Positions 55,742-64,000 of a stretch of DNA of 64,000 nt are shown here, piece by piece (position 1 is the first letter of the stretch; the number at the start of each line of letters is the position of its first letter). Position numbers and translations under genes: made by a program. The notes under the pieces were generated by a model, which worked only from the letters and a program-made list of their open reading frames with translations, was not told the origin of the DNA and searched no databases. The DNA is from Cutibacterium acnes (lineage in GTDB: Bacteria; Actinomycetota; Actinomycetes; Propionibacteriales; Propionibacteriaceae): positions 2,294,001 through 2,358,000 of the forward strand of contig NZ_CP023676.1 in assembly GCF_003030305.1 (NCBI RefSeq). The letters are read 5' to 3'.

Positions 55742-57229
55742 TCACGCGGTGACAGCGCGATCCTTCTTGCGGGCGGTAATTCTCTTGAGGGCCAGGGACA
55801 TGAAAGCCGTCACCAAAGCGCCAATGAGGATCGCCGTAAAGAACCCAAGCAGAGGCTTGCACGCTCCGAGAACACCGACAATCGGACCGCCATGCATGAC
55901 GACGTCATGAACGCCAAACATGCCAGCCAGCACAGCGGCAACGGCTCCACCCACCATGTTCGACGGGATCACGCGGGCTGGGTCAGCCGCGGCAAAGGGG
56001 ATCGCACCTTCGGTGATGCCAAACAAGCCCATAAAGAGGGCAGCAATACCGGCGTCACGCTCTTGCTTGGTGAACAGACGACGATCGATGAGAGTGGCCA
56101 GGCCCATGCCGAGCGGGGCAACCGGGATGGCAGCCGCGGCCAGTCCCATGACCTTGCCCTGATCAACGGCAATCATGCCCCCGGCGAAGAGGAAGGCGAC
56201 CTTATTGACTGGACCGCCCATATCGAAGCTGACCATGAGGCCAATGATGATAGCGAGGACGGTTATCGACGACGTTGTCATGCTGGCCAGGAAGTGGGTT
56301 AACCCGTTAAACAGGGCAGCTAGCGGACGGCCGAGCACATAGACGTACAGCAGCGAGACGATCGCAGTGCCGAAAATCGGGACGATCAGGATCGGCACGA
56401 TCGGCTTGACGTACTCGTGCCACGGGATCTTCCTCATCCACTTGGCGACGTAGCCAGCGATGAAGCCGATAACGATGGCACCGATAAATCCGGTATTGAG
56501 GCCGGTCTTTGTGCCACCGGGGCCTGTTGTTGTCAGGTAGGGAAACTGTGCGCCGCTATTGGCGATGAAACCGGAGACCATACCGACGACAAGACCAGGA
56601 CGGTCAGCAATGGCCTGGGCGATGAAACCGGCGAGTATCGGGATCATGAGGGAGAAGGCCAACGTGCCAACTTGCAGGATAGTCTGCCAGAAACTGTCCT
56701 CAGGAACGGCGACGCCACCAGCAGTGGGTTTACCACCGATGCCCAAAGCCAGAGCAATCATGATGCCGCCGCAGACCACAAACGGGATCATGTGGGACAC
56801 GCCAGCCATGAGGGCGGTGTACAAGGTGTGACCAACGGACTCCTTGCCATCCTTACTGGCCGAGGTAGTTCCCGTTTCGGCGGCTGGCTCGTCGGAAGGT
56901 TCGGCAGCCCCAGCGCCCCCACGGGTCGGAGCGGTTAAGGCCTGTTCCAAAAGCTCGGCTGGGCGTGAAATACCGTCCTGAACGCCGGTTACCAGGACCC
57001 GCTTGCCGTCGAAGCGGGACAGATCGACCTCAGTGTCGGCGGCAACAACCACAGCATCAGCCTCGCGAATGTCATCAGCTGTGAGCTCATTCTCAACACC
57101 AATCGATCCCTGGGTCTCAACCTTGATCTGGTTACCGGTCTCCTTGGCGGTTTCCTCCAGCTTCTCGGCAGCCATGTAGGTGTGGGCAATACCGGTCGGA
57201 CATGCTGTGATTCCGACGTATTTCTTCAT
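55742..57229 (-). CDS. fruA: PTS fructose-specific EIIBC
   Basis: 495 residues from the ATG behind AAGGAG. The IIB domain (1-100) has the phosphocysteine in TACPTGIAHTYMAAEKL (Cys at about 9); a Gly/Ala/Glu linker follows, then the IIC domain (about 140-485) with eight to ten helices, including GGPVNKVAFLFAGGMI. It imports and phosphorylates fructose (or a close ketose). The usual neighbour 1-phosphofructokinase (fruK) and a DeoR-type regulator are not in this window. Confidence 0.92.
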   Translation of the reverse strand: MKKYVGITACPTGIAHTYMAAEKLEETAKETGNQIKVETQGSIGVENELTADDIREADAVVVAADTEVDLSRFDGKRVLVTGVQDGISRPAELLEQALTAPTRGGAGAAEPSDEPAAETGTTSASKDGKESVGHTLYTALMAGVSHMIPFVVCGGIMIALALGIGGKPTAGGVAVPEDSFWQTILQVGTLAFSLMIPILAGFIAQAIADRPGLVVGMVSGFIANSGAQFPYLTTTGPGGTKTGLNTGFIGAIVIGFIAGYVAKWMRKIPWHEYVKPIVPILIVPIFGTAIVSLLYVYVLGRPLAALFNGLTHFLASMTTSSITVLAIIIGLMVSFDMGGPVNKVAFLFAGGMIAVDQGKVMGLAAAAIPVAPLGMGLATLIDRRLFTKQERDAGIAALFMGLFGITEGAIPFAAADPARVIPSNMVGGAVAAVLAGMFGVHDVVMHGGPIVGVLGACKPLLGFFTAILIGALVTAFMSLALKRITARKKDRAVTA

Positions 57230-57610
57230 CGTTCTCCTTGTTGAGGGGACGCGCTCGCCCGGCTGCCAGCGAGCGCTGGAATGGTTGCTGCCGACCTCCA
57301 TGGCCGGCGTAGCCCCACCGGCACCGAGCCATCACACGGCGACGTGGGCGCCCGGAAAGCCACCTTGTTCAGCGGGGTCGGCACTCATCAAGATTCTACT
57401 ACTGGCCTTGTCACCGGGGCCCATGACCTGGCGACGAAAAACCCCGGCCCAGGCGAGGGTGGAGCACGGTAGTGCTGCGACCGCCCTCGTGCTGACAAAA
57501 ATTGACACGCTCTACGGGTACCACCCAGCAGATGGATCCGATCGTGGTGCACCGCACCGACGCACTGCGCCAACGGAACAACGCCGAGCGAACCCGCCCG
57601 CGCCCCCGAA
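57230..57610. other. Intergenic region upstream of the fructose PTS
   Basis: 381 bp without a credible gene. It presumably holds the PTS promoter on the minus strand and the end of the acyl-CoA synthetase transcript. I see no clear operator or hairpin. Confidence 0.4.
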
Positions 57611-59545
57611 TCAGTGCTTGGAGTCTCTTTTACCAGCCCTTCGTCGGGCCGCAAGCCGCGCGTACATCTCTTCAACGATCTCGGTGAATCTCTTCTCCAC
57701 CTCACGTCGGCGTACCTTGAGGGTTGGAGTGAGCAGTCCGTTGTCTGTGGTGAACTCGTCCCACAACACTCGCAGATCACGAATCTGCTCTTGATGAGGC
57801 AATTTCTCGGTGATCTCGGCCACCCGGCGACGAATTTCCTCCGCTAGCTCCTCGGAACGCAGCATTTCCGGGCCCGTCATTGAGGTGATATGCAACCTCT
57901 CGGCCAACTCTTCTACCTGAGGCAGCGACGGCTTAACGAGCAGAGTCAGGCACGGACGGTTATCGCCCAGCAGCACCGCGTGTTCGAAGAGGGGGTCCTT
58001 CATGAGCGAATTCTCGATCGGCTGAGGCGAAATATTCTTGCCGTTAAGGGTGACGATGATGTCTTTGAGGCGATCGGTAATGACGAGAAAACCATCTTCG
58101 TCGATGTGCCCAATATCCCCAGTGTGCAACCAGCCATCTTCGATTGCTGCGGCAGTGGCCTCAGGGGCCTTCCAATATCCTTTCATGACGTTGGGACCAC
58201 GGTAGAGAATCTCCCCGTCCTCAGTCGTTGTCATCTGACTACCCACTAGCGGCCTGCCAGCAGTGCCGAACTTGTATCCGCCTGGAGAGTTGAAGCTCAC
58301 CAGCGGGGAGGCCTCTGTCAGCCCGTATCCCTGGCACACCAACAGCCCGCAGGCGGCGAAGAACTCTTCGACCTCTTTGCGCAGTGGAGCTCCGCCGGCC
58401 GCAAGCACAGTCTTGGGTCCACCGATGGCGTCACGGATGGCCTTGAGGACGAGACGATCGGCAACCCCATGACGCGCTCGCAAAGATACGCTGGGGCGCC
58501 GTCCCTCCTGCTCGGCTTGCCACCACTCGCGGCCAATCCGTATTGACCACTCAAAGATTTTGAGCTTGGCCGGAGAATCAGAAACCTTCTCACGGGCCAC
58601 GCTCATGACTTGTTCGTACAGTTTCGGCACTGAGACGAAAAGGGTTGGGCGGACCTCAGCCAACATTGCCGAGATCGTTTTCGGGTTGGGCACGAAGGTA
58701 TTGAGGCAACCATGTCGAATCACCGCCATCGACCATCCCCACTCCAGGGCGTGCGAGAGCGGCAGGAAGCTCAGCGAGTGATCAGCTGGGGTGACGTCGA
58801 AGAAGGCGTCAAGTGCCTGCAGCTCAGCCAACGCGGCCCGATGGCTGATCATGACCCCCTTGGGCTCACCCGTGGTTCCCGAGGTGTAAATCAACGCGGC
58901 AACATCGTCGGGGCATGACTGCCCCATGCGCTCCTCGACGACCGTCTGTATCTCCTCCGAAACCCCAGCCTGACGCACCTGTTCCAGGGACAGCACCGTC
59001 AAACCGTCATGATCACCAACCTGATCTGCCGGATTTATCAGGATCACCGTCTCAAGGCCGGGCATCTGATCGCGGGCCTCGAGAATACGGTCGAGCTCCT
59101 TGGGACCAGCCGTGATGATGACACGCACCCCAGCATCAGTGACGATGTGAACAATCTGATCAGGGGTCGACGTCGGGTAAATCGGCACCGGGATCACGCC
59201 AATCGTCATGCCCGCGAGATCAGCCTCGATCCACTCCGGGCAATTACCGGCGAACAGAGAAATACGATCCCCGCGCTGCAGGCCATCCTCGGTGAGCAGC
59301 CCGGGAGTGACAAAGGCCCGGGCGAGCCCGGCTACGCGACGCCCAGTCTCCGCATAGGTGCGGATAATCCACTGACCGCCCTGACGAACCCGAGTCGCGG
59401 GACGGAACCCGTGGTTGGCAACCGTGGCGCGGAACATGTGGGCGAGGTGGCTCTCAATGAAGTTCTCCCCCGGTACAGGTTTACCGAGAAGCTCCCCGGC
59501 CGGGTCAAGTTCAGCTCTACCGGGCTGATGTGTGCTCGCTGCCAT
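57611..59545 (-). CDS. Long-chain fatty-acid--CoA ligase (FadD15-like)
   Basis: 644 residues from the second ATG, six bases after GGGAGA. The AMP-binding core motif YTSGTTGEPKGVM is at about 222-234, LSFLPLSHALEWGWS near 258, and the late motifs DGWLHTGDIG (about 468) and KDIIVTLNGKNISPQ, where the Lys lies in the adenylation region. It activates fatty acids to acyl-CoA for uptake or lipid remodelling. A lipid gene (plsC) lies 2 kb away, but they are not one operon. Confidence 0.9.
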   Translation of the reverse strand: MAASTHQPGRAELDPAGELLGKPVPGENFIESHLAHMFRATVANHGFRPATRVRQGGQWIIRTYAETGRRVAGLARAFVTPGLLTEDGLQRGDRISLFAGNCPEWIEADLAGMTIGVIPVPIYPTSTPDQIVHIVTDAGVRVIITAGPKELDRILEARDQMPGLETVILINPADQVGDHDGLTVLSLEQVRQAGVSEEIQTVVEERMGQSCPDDVAALIYTSGTTGEPKGVMISHRAALAELQALDAFFDVTPADHSLSFLPLSHALEWGWSMAVIRHGCLNTFVPNPKTISAMLAEVRPTLFVSVPKLYEQVMSVAREKVSDSPAKLKIFEWSIRIGREWWQAEQEGRRPSVSLRARHGVADRLVLKAIRDAIGGPKTVLAAGGAPLRKEVEEFFAACGLLVCQGYGLTEASPLVSFNSPGGYKFGTAGRPLVGSQMTTTEDGEILYRGPNVMKGYWKAPEATAAAIEDGWLHTGDIGHIDEDGFLVITDRLKDIIVTLNGKNISPQPIENSLMKDPLFEHAVLLGDNRPCLTLLVKPSLPQVEELAERLHITSMTGPEMLRSEELAEEIRRRVAEITEKLPHQEQIRDLRVLWDEFTTDNGLLTPTLKVRRREVEKRFTEIVEEMYARLAARRRAGKRDSKH

Positions 59546-59618
59546 GACCATTCTCCCTTACCGGTATCGACCTAACCCCCCATCGTAATGTGCTGCGATC
59601 ACCCCGCGCAGGCGCCGG

Positions 59619-60416
59619 TCACAAGCGCTCACGCAGCCAGGCGATGTCGCGGGCCTGACCCTCAGCCTCCCCTGGGGTCTCGACGACCACCGGGGCCTCC
59701 GCAGCACGGATGACATCGACGAGGGTATCGGCCTCGCACTGACCTTCCCCCAGGTTGGCGTGGCGATCCCGCCCCGACCCGACAGCGCCCTGAGAATCAT
59801 TAGCGTGCACCAGGTTGATCCGACCCGTAATGCCACGCACATCGTCGACCAGACTCGCCATGTCGAGACCGGCCGCGAAAGCGTGGCAGGTATCCAGACA
59901 GAACCCGACGTTCTCGTGCCCCGACGCGGCACCGATGGCCTCCCACGTACCCGACAACCTCTCCAGGAACCGCGCCATCGCATTGTCCCCACCGGCGGTG
60001 TTTTCGACAAATAGCGGCACCGACATTTCAAGGCCGTCAATAGCCTTGCGCCAGTTGTCCTGACCTTTCTCAATCGGCTCCCCGGCACGCACGTGGCCAC
60101 CATGGACGACAACCCCCATCGCCCCAACTTCAGCAGCGGCATCAAGGGTCTGTTGCAACAGTTTGCGACTAGGAATGCGGATACGGTTATTGAGGGAAGC
60201 GACGTTGATAACGAAAGCAGAGTGCACAACCAGCGTCAGCCCAGCCTCCCCAGCGGCCTCCCGCAGCGCCAGCGAGCCGCCGGGAAAGTCACACACCGGC
60301 TTCTTCCAAGACTTCGGATCGCCCAGGCTGATCTGAGCGATGTCGGCTCCACGTGCTGCCGCCTGCGCTACGGCGTCAGCGGTGTCAACATGACCGCCAA
60401 TGATCCACTTCGTCAT
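59619..60416 (-). CDS. nfo: Deoxyribonuclease IV (AP endonuclease)
   Basis: 265 residues, near family size. Zinc-ligand motifs are all visible: VVHGGHVRAG (about 98-107), FVENTAGGDNAM (about 135), GFCLDTCHAFAAG (about 170-182), NLVHANDSQGAVGSGRDRH (about 201-219) and VVVETPGE near 248. The TIM-barrel enzyme cleaves abasic sites in base-excision repair. Divergent from the SDR gene. Confidence 0.93.
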   Translation of the reverse strand: MTKWIIGGHVDTADAVAQAAARGADIAQISLGDPKSWKKPVCDFPGGSLALREAAGEAGLTLVVHSAFVINVASLNNRIRIPSRKLLQQTLDAAAEVGAMGVVVHGGHVRAGEPIEKGQDNWRKAIDGLEMSVPLFVENTAGGDNAMARFLERLSGTWEAIGAASGHENVGFCLDTCHAFAAGLDMASLVDDVRGITGRINLVHANDSQGAVGSGRDRHANLGEGQCEADTLVDVIRAAEAPVVVETPGEAEGQARDIAWLRERL

Positions 60417-60527
60417 GTCGATACTGTGCCATGAGGTAGCGACTGTCCGACGTTCGTTATGACGGAACGCTGACGAAAGTCGCTGCGATGATGGTGACCA
60501 TCCCCGCAGTGCCGTAGATTGGACGGT

Positions 60528-61337
60528 ATGGCAACGAGCATGGTCACGGGCGGAACATCAGGCATCGGCCGCGAATTCGTCACCCAACTGGCTGCCCGCG
60601 GCGACGACATCGTCATCGTCGCCCGCGATACCGAGCGCATGGCCGCGATCAAGGCGGACGTTGAGGCCCGTTACGGGGTTTCCGTCGAGACCATTGCAGC
60701 AGACCTATCGCGCCGCGAGGACGTCGACCAGATCACCACTCGGGTGGAGGACCCCAACCACCCCGTCGATCTATTGGTCAACAACGCCGGGTTCGCAGTG
60801 CACGCCAAGATCCTCGACCCTGAGGCCCTTGAACTACACGACCGCGCCGTCGAGGTCATGATGCGGGCAGTCCTGGTGCTCTCAGCAGCAGCAGGACGGG
60901 CAATGAAGGCCCGCGGACATGGGGCCATCCTCAACCTTTCCTCGTCAAGCGCTTGGATCAACACTGGCAATTACTCCGCCATCAAAGCGTGGGTACTCAC
61001 CTTCACCGAGGGCCTGTCCAACGAGCTGGCCGGCACCGGCGTCAAGGCCATGGCGCTGTGCCCGGGATGGGTACACACCGAATTCCACTCACGCGCCAAC
61101 GTCACCGCCAACCATCTGCCGGACTTTTTCTGGATCGACGCCGAAGTCCTGGTACGCGAGGCTCTCAACGACCTTGACCATGACAAGGTAGTATCCATTC
61201 CTACCCCGCTCTGGAAGTTCTTCATCGCAGTGGCCACACATACCCCACGTTCCGCTATGAGATTCCTGTCACGAACTCTGTCCTCGTCTCGAGACAAGGA
61301 CGACCACCCTCGACACACTCCGGGAGGCGAGGCCTGA
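60528..61337 (+). CDS. Short-chain dehydrogenase/reductase
   Basis: 269 residues from the ATG. The nucleotide motif is TGGTSGIGREF (7-17), the NAG motif LVNNAGFAVHAK near 85, and the catalytic set Ser-Tyr-Lys is in SSSSAWINTGNYSAIKAW (about 140-157). The length and loose C-terminus match classical SDRs with lipid or sterol-like substrates. A TAGATT nine bases upstream suggests a possibly leaderless transcript. It is followed after 1 bp by plsC, so a role in lipid metabolism is plausible. Confidence 0.87.
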   Translation: MATSMVTGGTSGIGREFVTQLAARGDDIVIVARDTERMAAIKADVEARYGVSVETIAADLSRREDVDQITTRVEDPNHPVDLLVNNAGFAVHAKILDPEALELHDRAVEVMMRAVLVLSAAAGRAMKARGHGAILNLSSSSAWINTGNYSAIKAWVLTFTEGLSNELAGTGVKAMALCPGWVHTEFHSRANVTANHLPDFFWIDAEVLVREALNDLDHDKVVSIPTPLWKFFIAVATHTPRSAMRFLSRTLSSSRDKDDHPRHTPGGEA

Positions 61338-61338
61338 G

Positions 61339-62190
61339 ATGGCCAGCGTCAAACCCACTAAGGACCGGGGCCGGTACACCAATGATCTGTCCGCCGCGAC
61401 GCGGCAGGCAGCGAACATGCTTCTGCTGCGTCCTTTGGTGTGGAAAGTCGTCAAAGTGAGCGTCCACGGAGCCGACAACCTCGACGGGCTCGACGGTGCC
61501 TACGTCGCCGTCGCTAACCATTCCTCCCACCTCGACGCGCCGCTCGTTTTTGGGGCCCTTCCCAAGCGGCTGTCAAAGTACCTAGCTACCGGGGCCGCTG
61601 CTGACTATTTCTTCACCGCCTGGTGGAAGGCCATCGCTCCGGTGCTCTTCTTCAACGCGTTCCCGGTCGACCGAGGCAAAGGCAAAAGTAAGCAAGGTGC
61701 CCGTAGTCCCCGTTCCCACCGCGGTATGGCTGGGTCACTGCTGACAGATGGCGTCCCCCTGCTGATCTTTCCGGAGGGCACCCGGTCTCGCACCGGTGCA
61801 ATGGGCACCTTCAAACCTGGGGCTGCCGCATTGGCTATTTCACGTGGGGTTCCGGTTATCCCGATTGCTTTAGTAGGAGCATGGGCGGCTATGCCGTCCG
61901 AGCAAGCCGGGTTACCAAAAGGACGCCCATCGGTCCACGTGGCTATTGGACACCCTATGGACCCTGTTCCCGGCGAGATCGCCCACCAATTCTCCGAACG
62001 GATTCGTCGCCAGGTCATTGAGTTGCACGACCAAACCGCCCGCGCCTACGGCATGCCAACCCTTGACGAATACGGACGCCACCGCGCGCTAAGCCAGGCC
62101 TCCGAGAGCGGCGACACCGCATCCACCAACCACTCGACGTGCACAAGCAAGGAGCCGGCTGAGCCACCTCGGCCAAACGGAGGTCAATAA
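61339..62190 (+). CDS. plsC: 1-acylglycerol-3-phosphate acyltransferase family protein
   Basis: 283 residues. The HX4D catalytic motif is NHSSHLD (about 55-61), and the glycerol-phosphate-binding motif FPEGTRSR lies near 143. One N-terminal hydrophobic stretch is likely. It makes phosphatidic acid or acylates a related lipid. It starts one base after the SDR stop and overlaps the GyrI-like gene by a single base, so all three are one operon. The C-terminal 30 residues are low-complexity. Confidence 0.88.
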   Translation: MASVKPTKDRGRYTNDLSAATRQAANMLLLRPLVWKVVKVSVHGADNLDGLDGAYVAVANHSSHLDAPLVFGALPKRLSKYLATGAAADYFFTAWWKAIAPVLFFNAFPVDRGKGKSKQGARSPRSHRGMAGSLLTDGVPLLIFPEGTRSRTGAMGTFKPGAAALAISRGVPVIPIALVGAWAAMPSEQAGLPKGRPSVHVAIGHPMDPVPGEIAHQFSERIRRQVIELHDQTARAYGMPTLDEYGRHRALSQASESGDTASTNHSTCTSKEPAEPPRPNGGQ

Positions 62191-62672
62191 TGGATCGCCC
62201 GGTCAATATCAGGGAGGTCGAGGCCTGCCGGGTCATTTCGATGACCCGGGTGGTGTCCATTGATGAGCTCGGCCCCTTCATGGACGAAGCCTTTGGGATT
62301 CTTGAGCGCCTTGCCCCAGGTGATCCCACCCTCGGCAAAGCCTCCCCGTTTGTCATTTACCACGATGGTCTCACTGCCGAACATGACGGAACCGTCGAGG
62401 TATGCCAGCCGATCCGAGGCACTATCGATGACGCTGTGCTCCCCCTTGACGTCGCTGTCCGCACCGTTGAGGCCCATCGGGAAGCGTGGGTCACCGTTAC
62501 CAAAGCCGAACTGGAATACCCCGACATCGATGAAATCTACGATGCCTTTGACGCCTGGCTTGAAGAAGCTGGGCTAGTGCGCAGCGCCGCACCACGCGAG
62601 GCCTACTGGGCCGACTGGGACACCACCGGCATGGAGGAACCGGTCTGCGACGTGTGCTTTCCCATCGAATGA
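62190..62672 (+). CDS. GyrI-like small-molecule-binding domain protein
   Basis: 160 residues. The two-repeat GyrI/SHS2 pattern is visible: VEACRVISMTRVVSIDELGPFM at the start, PFVIYHDGLTAEHDGTVEVC in the middle, and the ending EPVCDVCFPIE, typical of stand-alone GyrI-like proteins. Such domains bind small ligands and can hydrolyse or sequester toxic compounds. It is last in the SDR-plsC operon. Confidence 0.8.
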   Translation: MDRPVNIREVEACRVISMTRVVSIDELGPFMDEAFGILERLAPGDPTLGKASPFVIYHDGLTAEHDGTVEVCQPIRGTIDDAVLPLDVAVRTVEAHREAWVTVTKAELEYPDIDEIYDAFDAWLEEAGLVRSAAPREAYWADWDTTGMEEPVCDVCFPIE

Positions 62673-62742
62673 GGCGTCTCTTTGGTGCGAACGACTCAGG
62701 GCTGCCGCAGCAGCACACCAAGCGCCGTCAAACAGGCTGTAA

Positions 62743-63936
62743 TCAGCTGTAGCGGACGGTCACCAGACCCTGTCCGGGAGCGATAGCGTTCATCGCGGCC
62801 GTTGAAAGATCAAGGCACCGTCCGCCGACGTAAGGACCGCGATCGTTAATGCGCACAGTCACAGTACGACCATTGCTGACGTTCGTGACGCGGATAGTCG
62901 ATCCAAGCGGAAGGGTCTTCGACGCAGCAGTGAAGGCTGACGGGTCGAAGGTCTCACCGGAAGCAGTAGGGCCACCAGCAGTACCGTCACCCTCACCGTA
63001 GGTAGATGCCAAACAGGTAGTACCACTGGTCACCGGATCGGACGACTGAGATGCTGTCGAACGGTGCGAGGCGGAGGACGAACGCGTCGAAGGAGAACTC
63101 GACGACGCAGTCTTAGTGCCAACCTTGACGACCTGGGTCACAGGGGCGTTGACGACCTTGCTGGAAACCTTCTTCTCGGACACCTTCTTGCCGTCCTTAA
63201 AGACGACGGTCCAGGTTTCCTCGTTGATGCCGTTGACACCCTTAGTGATGACCTTGATCTCGCCCTTGGGCAGGCTGGAGTCCTCGACCTTCTTGGTGGA
63301 GAAGGGCACGGCGACACGACGCTTCTGAGACTTCTGGTCAACCATCGTCAGGGTAATCTTCATGCCATCGGACAGTGGCGTACCCAGACCCGGGTTAACG
63401 GCATCGCTCGAATCAACCTCGACCTTCGCCGCCTTGAGGGCGTCAGCAACGGTTCCAACCGCGGTAATCTTCTGAGTTTTGCCACCGATGGTGACCGTGA
63501 CATCCTTAGCCGTCTGCATCGAGAAGGACAGCCCGGCACGCGAAATATCCAGTGAACGCGACACCGACACGAGGTTGTCAGGATCTGACTGGTTCAGCTG
63601 AGCCAAAACCTCGGCCACGTTCTTAGCCGTGGTCCAACGGACCACCTTCTTACCGTCAATAGTGACCACGACACGGCGACCGTAGTTAACGGTGATGACC
63701 TGGCCATCGTGAATCTCAGAATCCAGCGAGGGTTGCACATCGTCGTGCGGGCCAACTGTAATCCCCCGCTGGGCGAGAGCTTGCTTGACCGTGCCTGGCT
63801 TAACCTTGGCCTGCTGGGAGACTCCGTCCACGGAGAAGGTCACGGTATCTCGATCAAGTGCCTGGACCATCGTCAGGCCGCCAGCCGAGGTAAGGCTGAG
63901 GGCCCCGGCAATCGCGGAAGCTACAACTTTCGACAT
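62743..63936 (-). CDS. Secreted DUF348/G5 protein with C-terminal RlpA-like domain
   Basis: 397 residues. A signal peptide (about 1-26) leads into three DUF348 ubiquitin-like repeats (about 30-75, 85-130, 142-190), then a G5 domain (about 200-270), a Ser/Thr-rich linker (about 275-310) and a double-psi beta-barrel RlpA-like domain (GTTCLASTYGEGDGTAGGPT; NVSNGRTVTVRINDRGPYVGG; CLDLSTAAM). In RpfB the same DUF348-G5 platform carries a resuscitation-factor lysozyme-like domain. Here it is replaced by RlpA-like, which in other species cleaves or binds peptidoglycan. The conserved Asp and His of active RlpA cannot be confirmed; Asp in NDRGPY is there. Confidence 0.88.
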   Translation of the reverse strand: MSKVVASAIAGALSLTSAGGLTMVQALDRDTVTFSVDGVSQQAKVKPGTVKQALAQRGITVGPHDDVQPSLDSEIHDGQVITVNYGRRVVVTIDGKKVVRWTTAKNVAEVLAQLNQSDPDNLVSVSRSLDISRAGLSFSMQTAKDVTVTIGGKTQKITAVGTVADALKAAKVEVDSSDAVNPGLGTPLSDGMKITLTMVDQKSQKRRVAVPFSTKKVEDSSLPKGEIKVITKGVNGINEETWTVVFKDGKKVSEKKVSSKVVNAPVTQVVKVGTKTASSSSPSTRSSSASHRSTASQSSDPVTSGTTCLASTYGEGDGTAGGPTASGETFDPSAFTAASKTLPLGSTIRVTNVSNGRTVTVRINDRGPYVGGRCLDLSTAAMNAIAPGQGLVTVRYS

Positions 63937-64000
63937 TCGACCATTTCAGTATCGGGGGCTCGAGGGCCCGGTACGGAGATCGGCGTCAGCCACACTGGCA

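Overview
This 64 kb window is a GC-rich actinobacterial chromosome segment, most probably from Cutibacterium (C. acnes or a very close relative) in the Propionibacteriaceae. The assignment rests on gene content and style: an rpsF-ssb-rpsR-rplI block, a WhiB-like regulator, LytR_C and LCP envelope proteins, an E. coli-type ArgG, and above all a secreted protein with a long Pro-Thr repeat that resembles the C. acnes dermatan-sulphate adhesins. This identification is from memory of families, not from a search. No rRNA, insertion sequence, prophage or CRISPR array was seen.

Layout. 0-12 kb: ordinary chromosomal genes (LytR_C protein, K+/H+ antiporter, polysaccharide flippase, tadA and its acidic partner, upp, a MaoC-like dehydratase, YbaK-type editing protein, kup, a class I glutamine amidotransferase) with tRNA-Ser(CGA), tRNA-Arg(ACG) and tRNA-Ser(GCT). 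12-18.4 kb: an LCP transferase and a galactose divergon (lacI-type regulator and galK against a sodium/solute symporter plus a small membrane protein). 18.4-29.2 kb: tRNA-Ser(TGA), a lipoprotein/secreted protein pair, a quinone oxidoreductase, argG under a probable ARG box, an MFS carrier, a CPA1 antiporter, a WhiB-like regulator and a HAD phosphatase.

29.2-43.2 kb is the accessory core. It starts with a 49-residue Ser/Thr/Cys-rich peptide with a thiopeptide-like leader, followed by an ABC-2 exporter pair. The cassette lies between an intact HAD gene and a degenerate second HAD copy, and the window holds no modification enzymes. Then come an XRE-cupin regulator with a palindrome at its start codon, a B3/B4-domain protein, the Pro-Thr repeat surface protein (which ends at LPATGTGA, without a membrane anchor) and an acyl-CoA dehydrogenase / CoA-transferase / FixABCX operon ending in an NCS1-type transporter, next to an IclR regulator. 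The operon has the gene set of anaerobic carnitine-type electron transfer but the wrong transporter class, so its substrate is open.

43-55 kb mixes housekeeping genes (serS, aat, uppP, ferritin, ribosomal genes) with clear gene decay: a DUF4921 gene split by an in-frame amber codon, a truncated and frameshifted pheA, a broken siderophore-interacting-protein gene and an orphan LPXTG sorting signal. 55-64 kb: a fructose-type PTS without its kinase, a long-chain acyl-CoA synthetase, endonuclease IV, an SDR-PlsC-GyrI operon and a secreted DUF348/G5/RlpA-like cell-wall protein.
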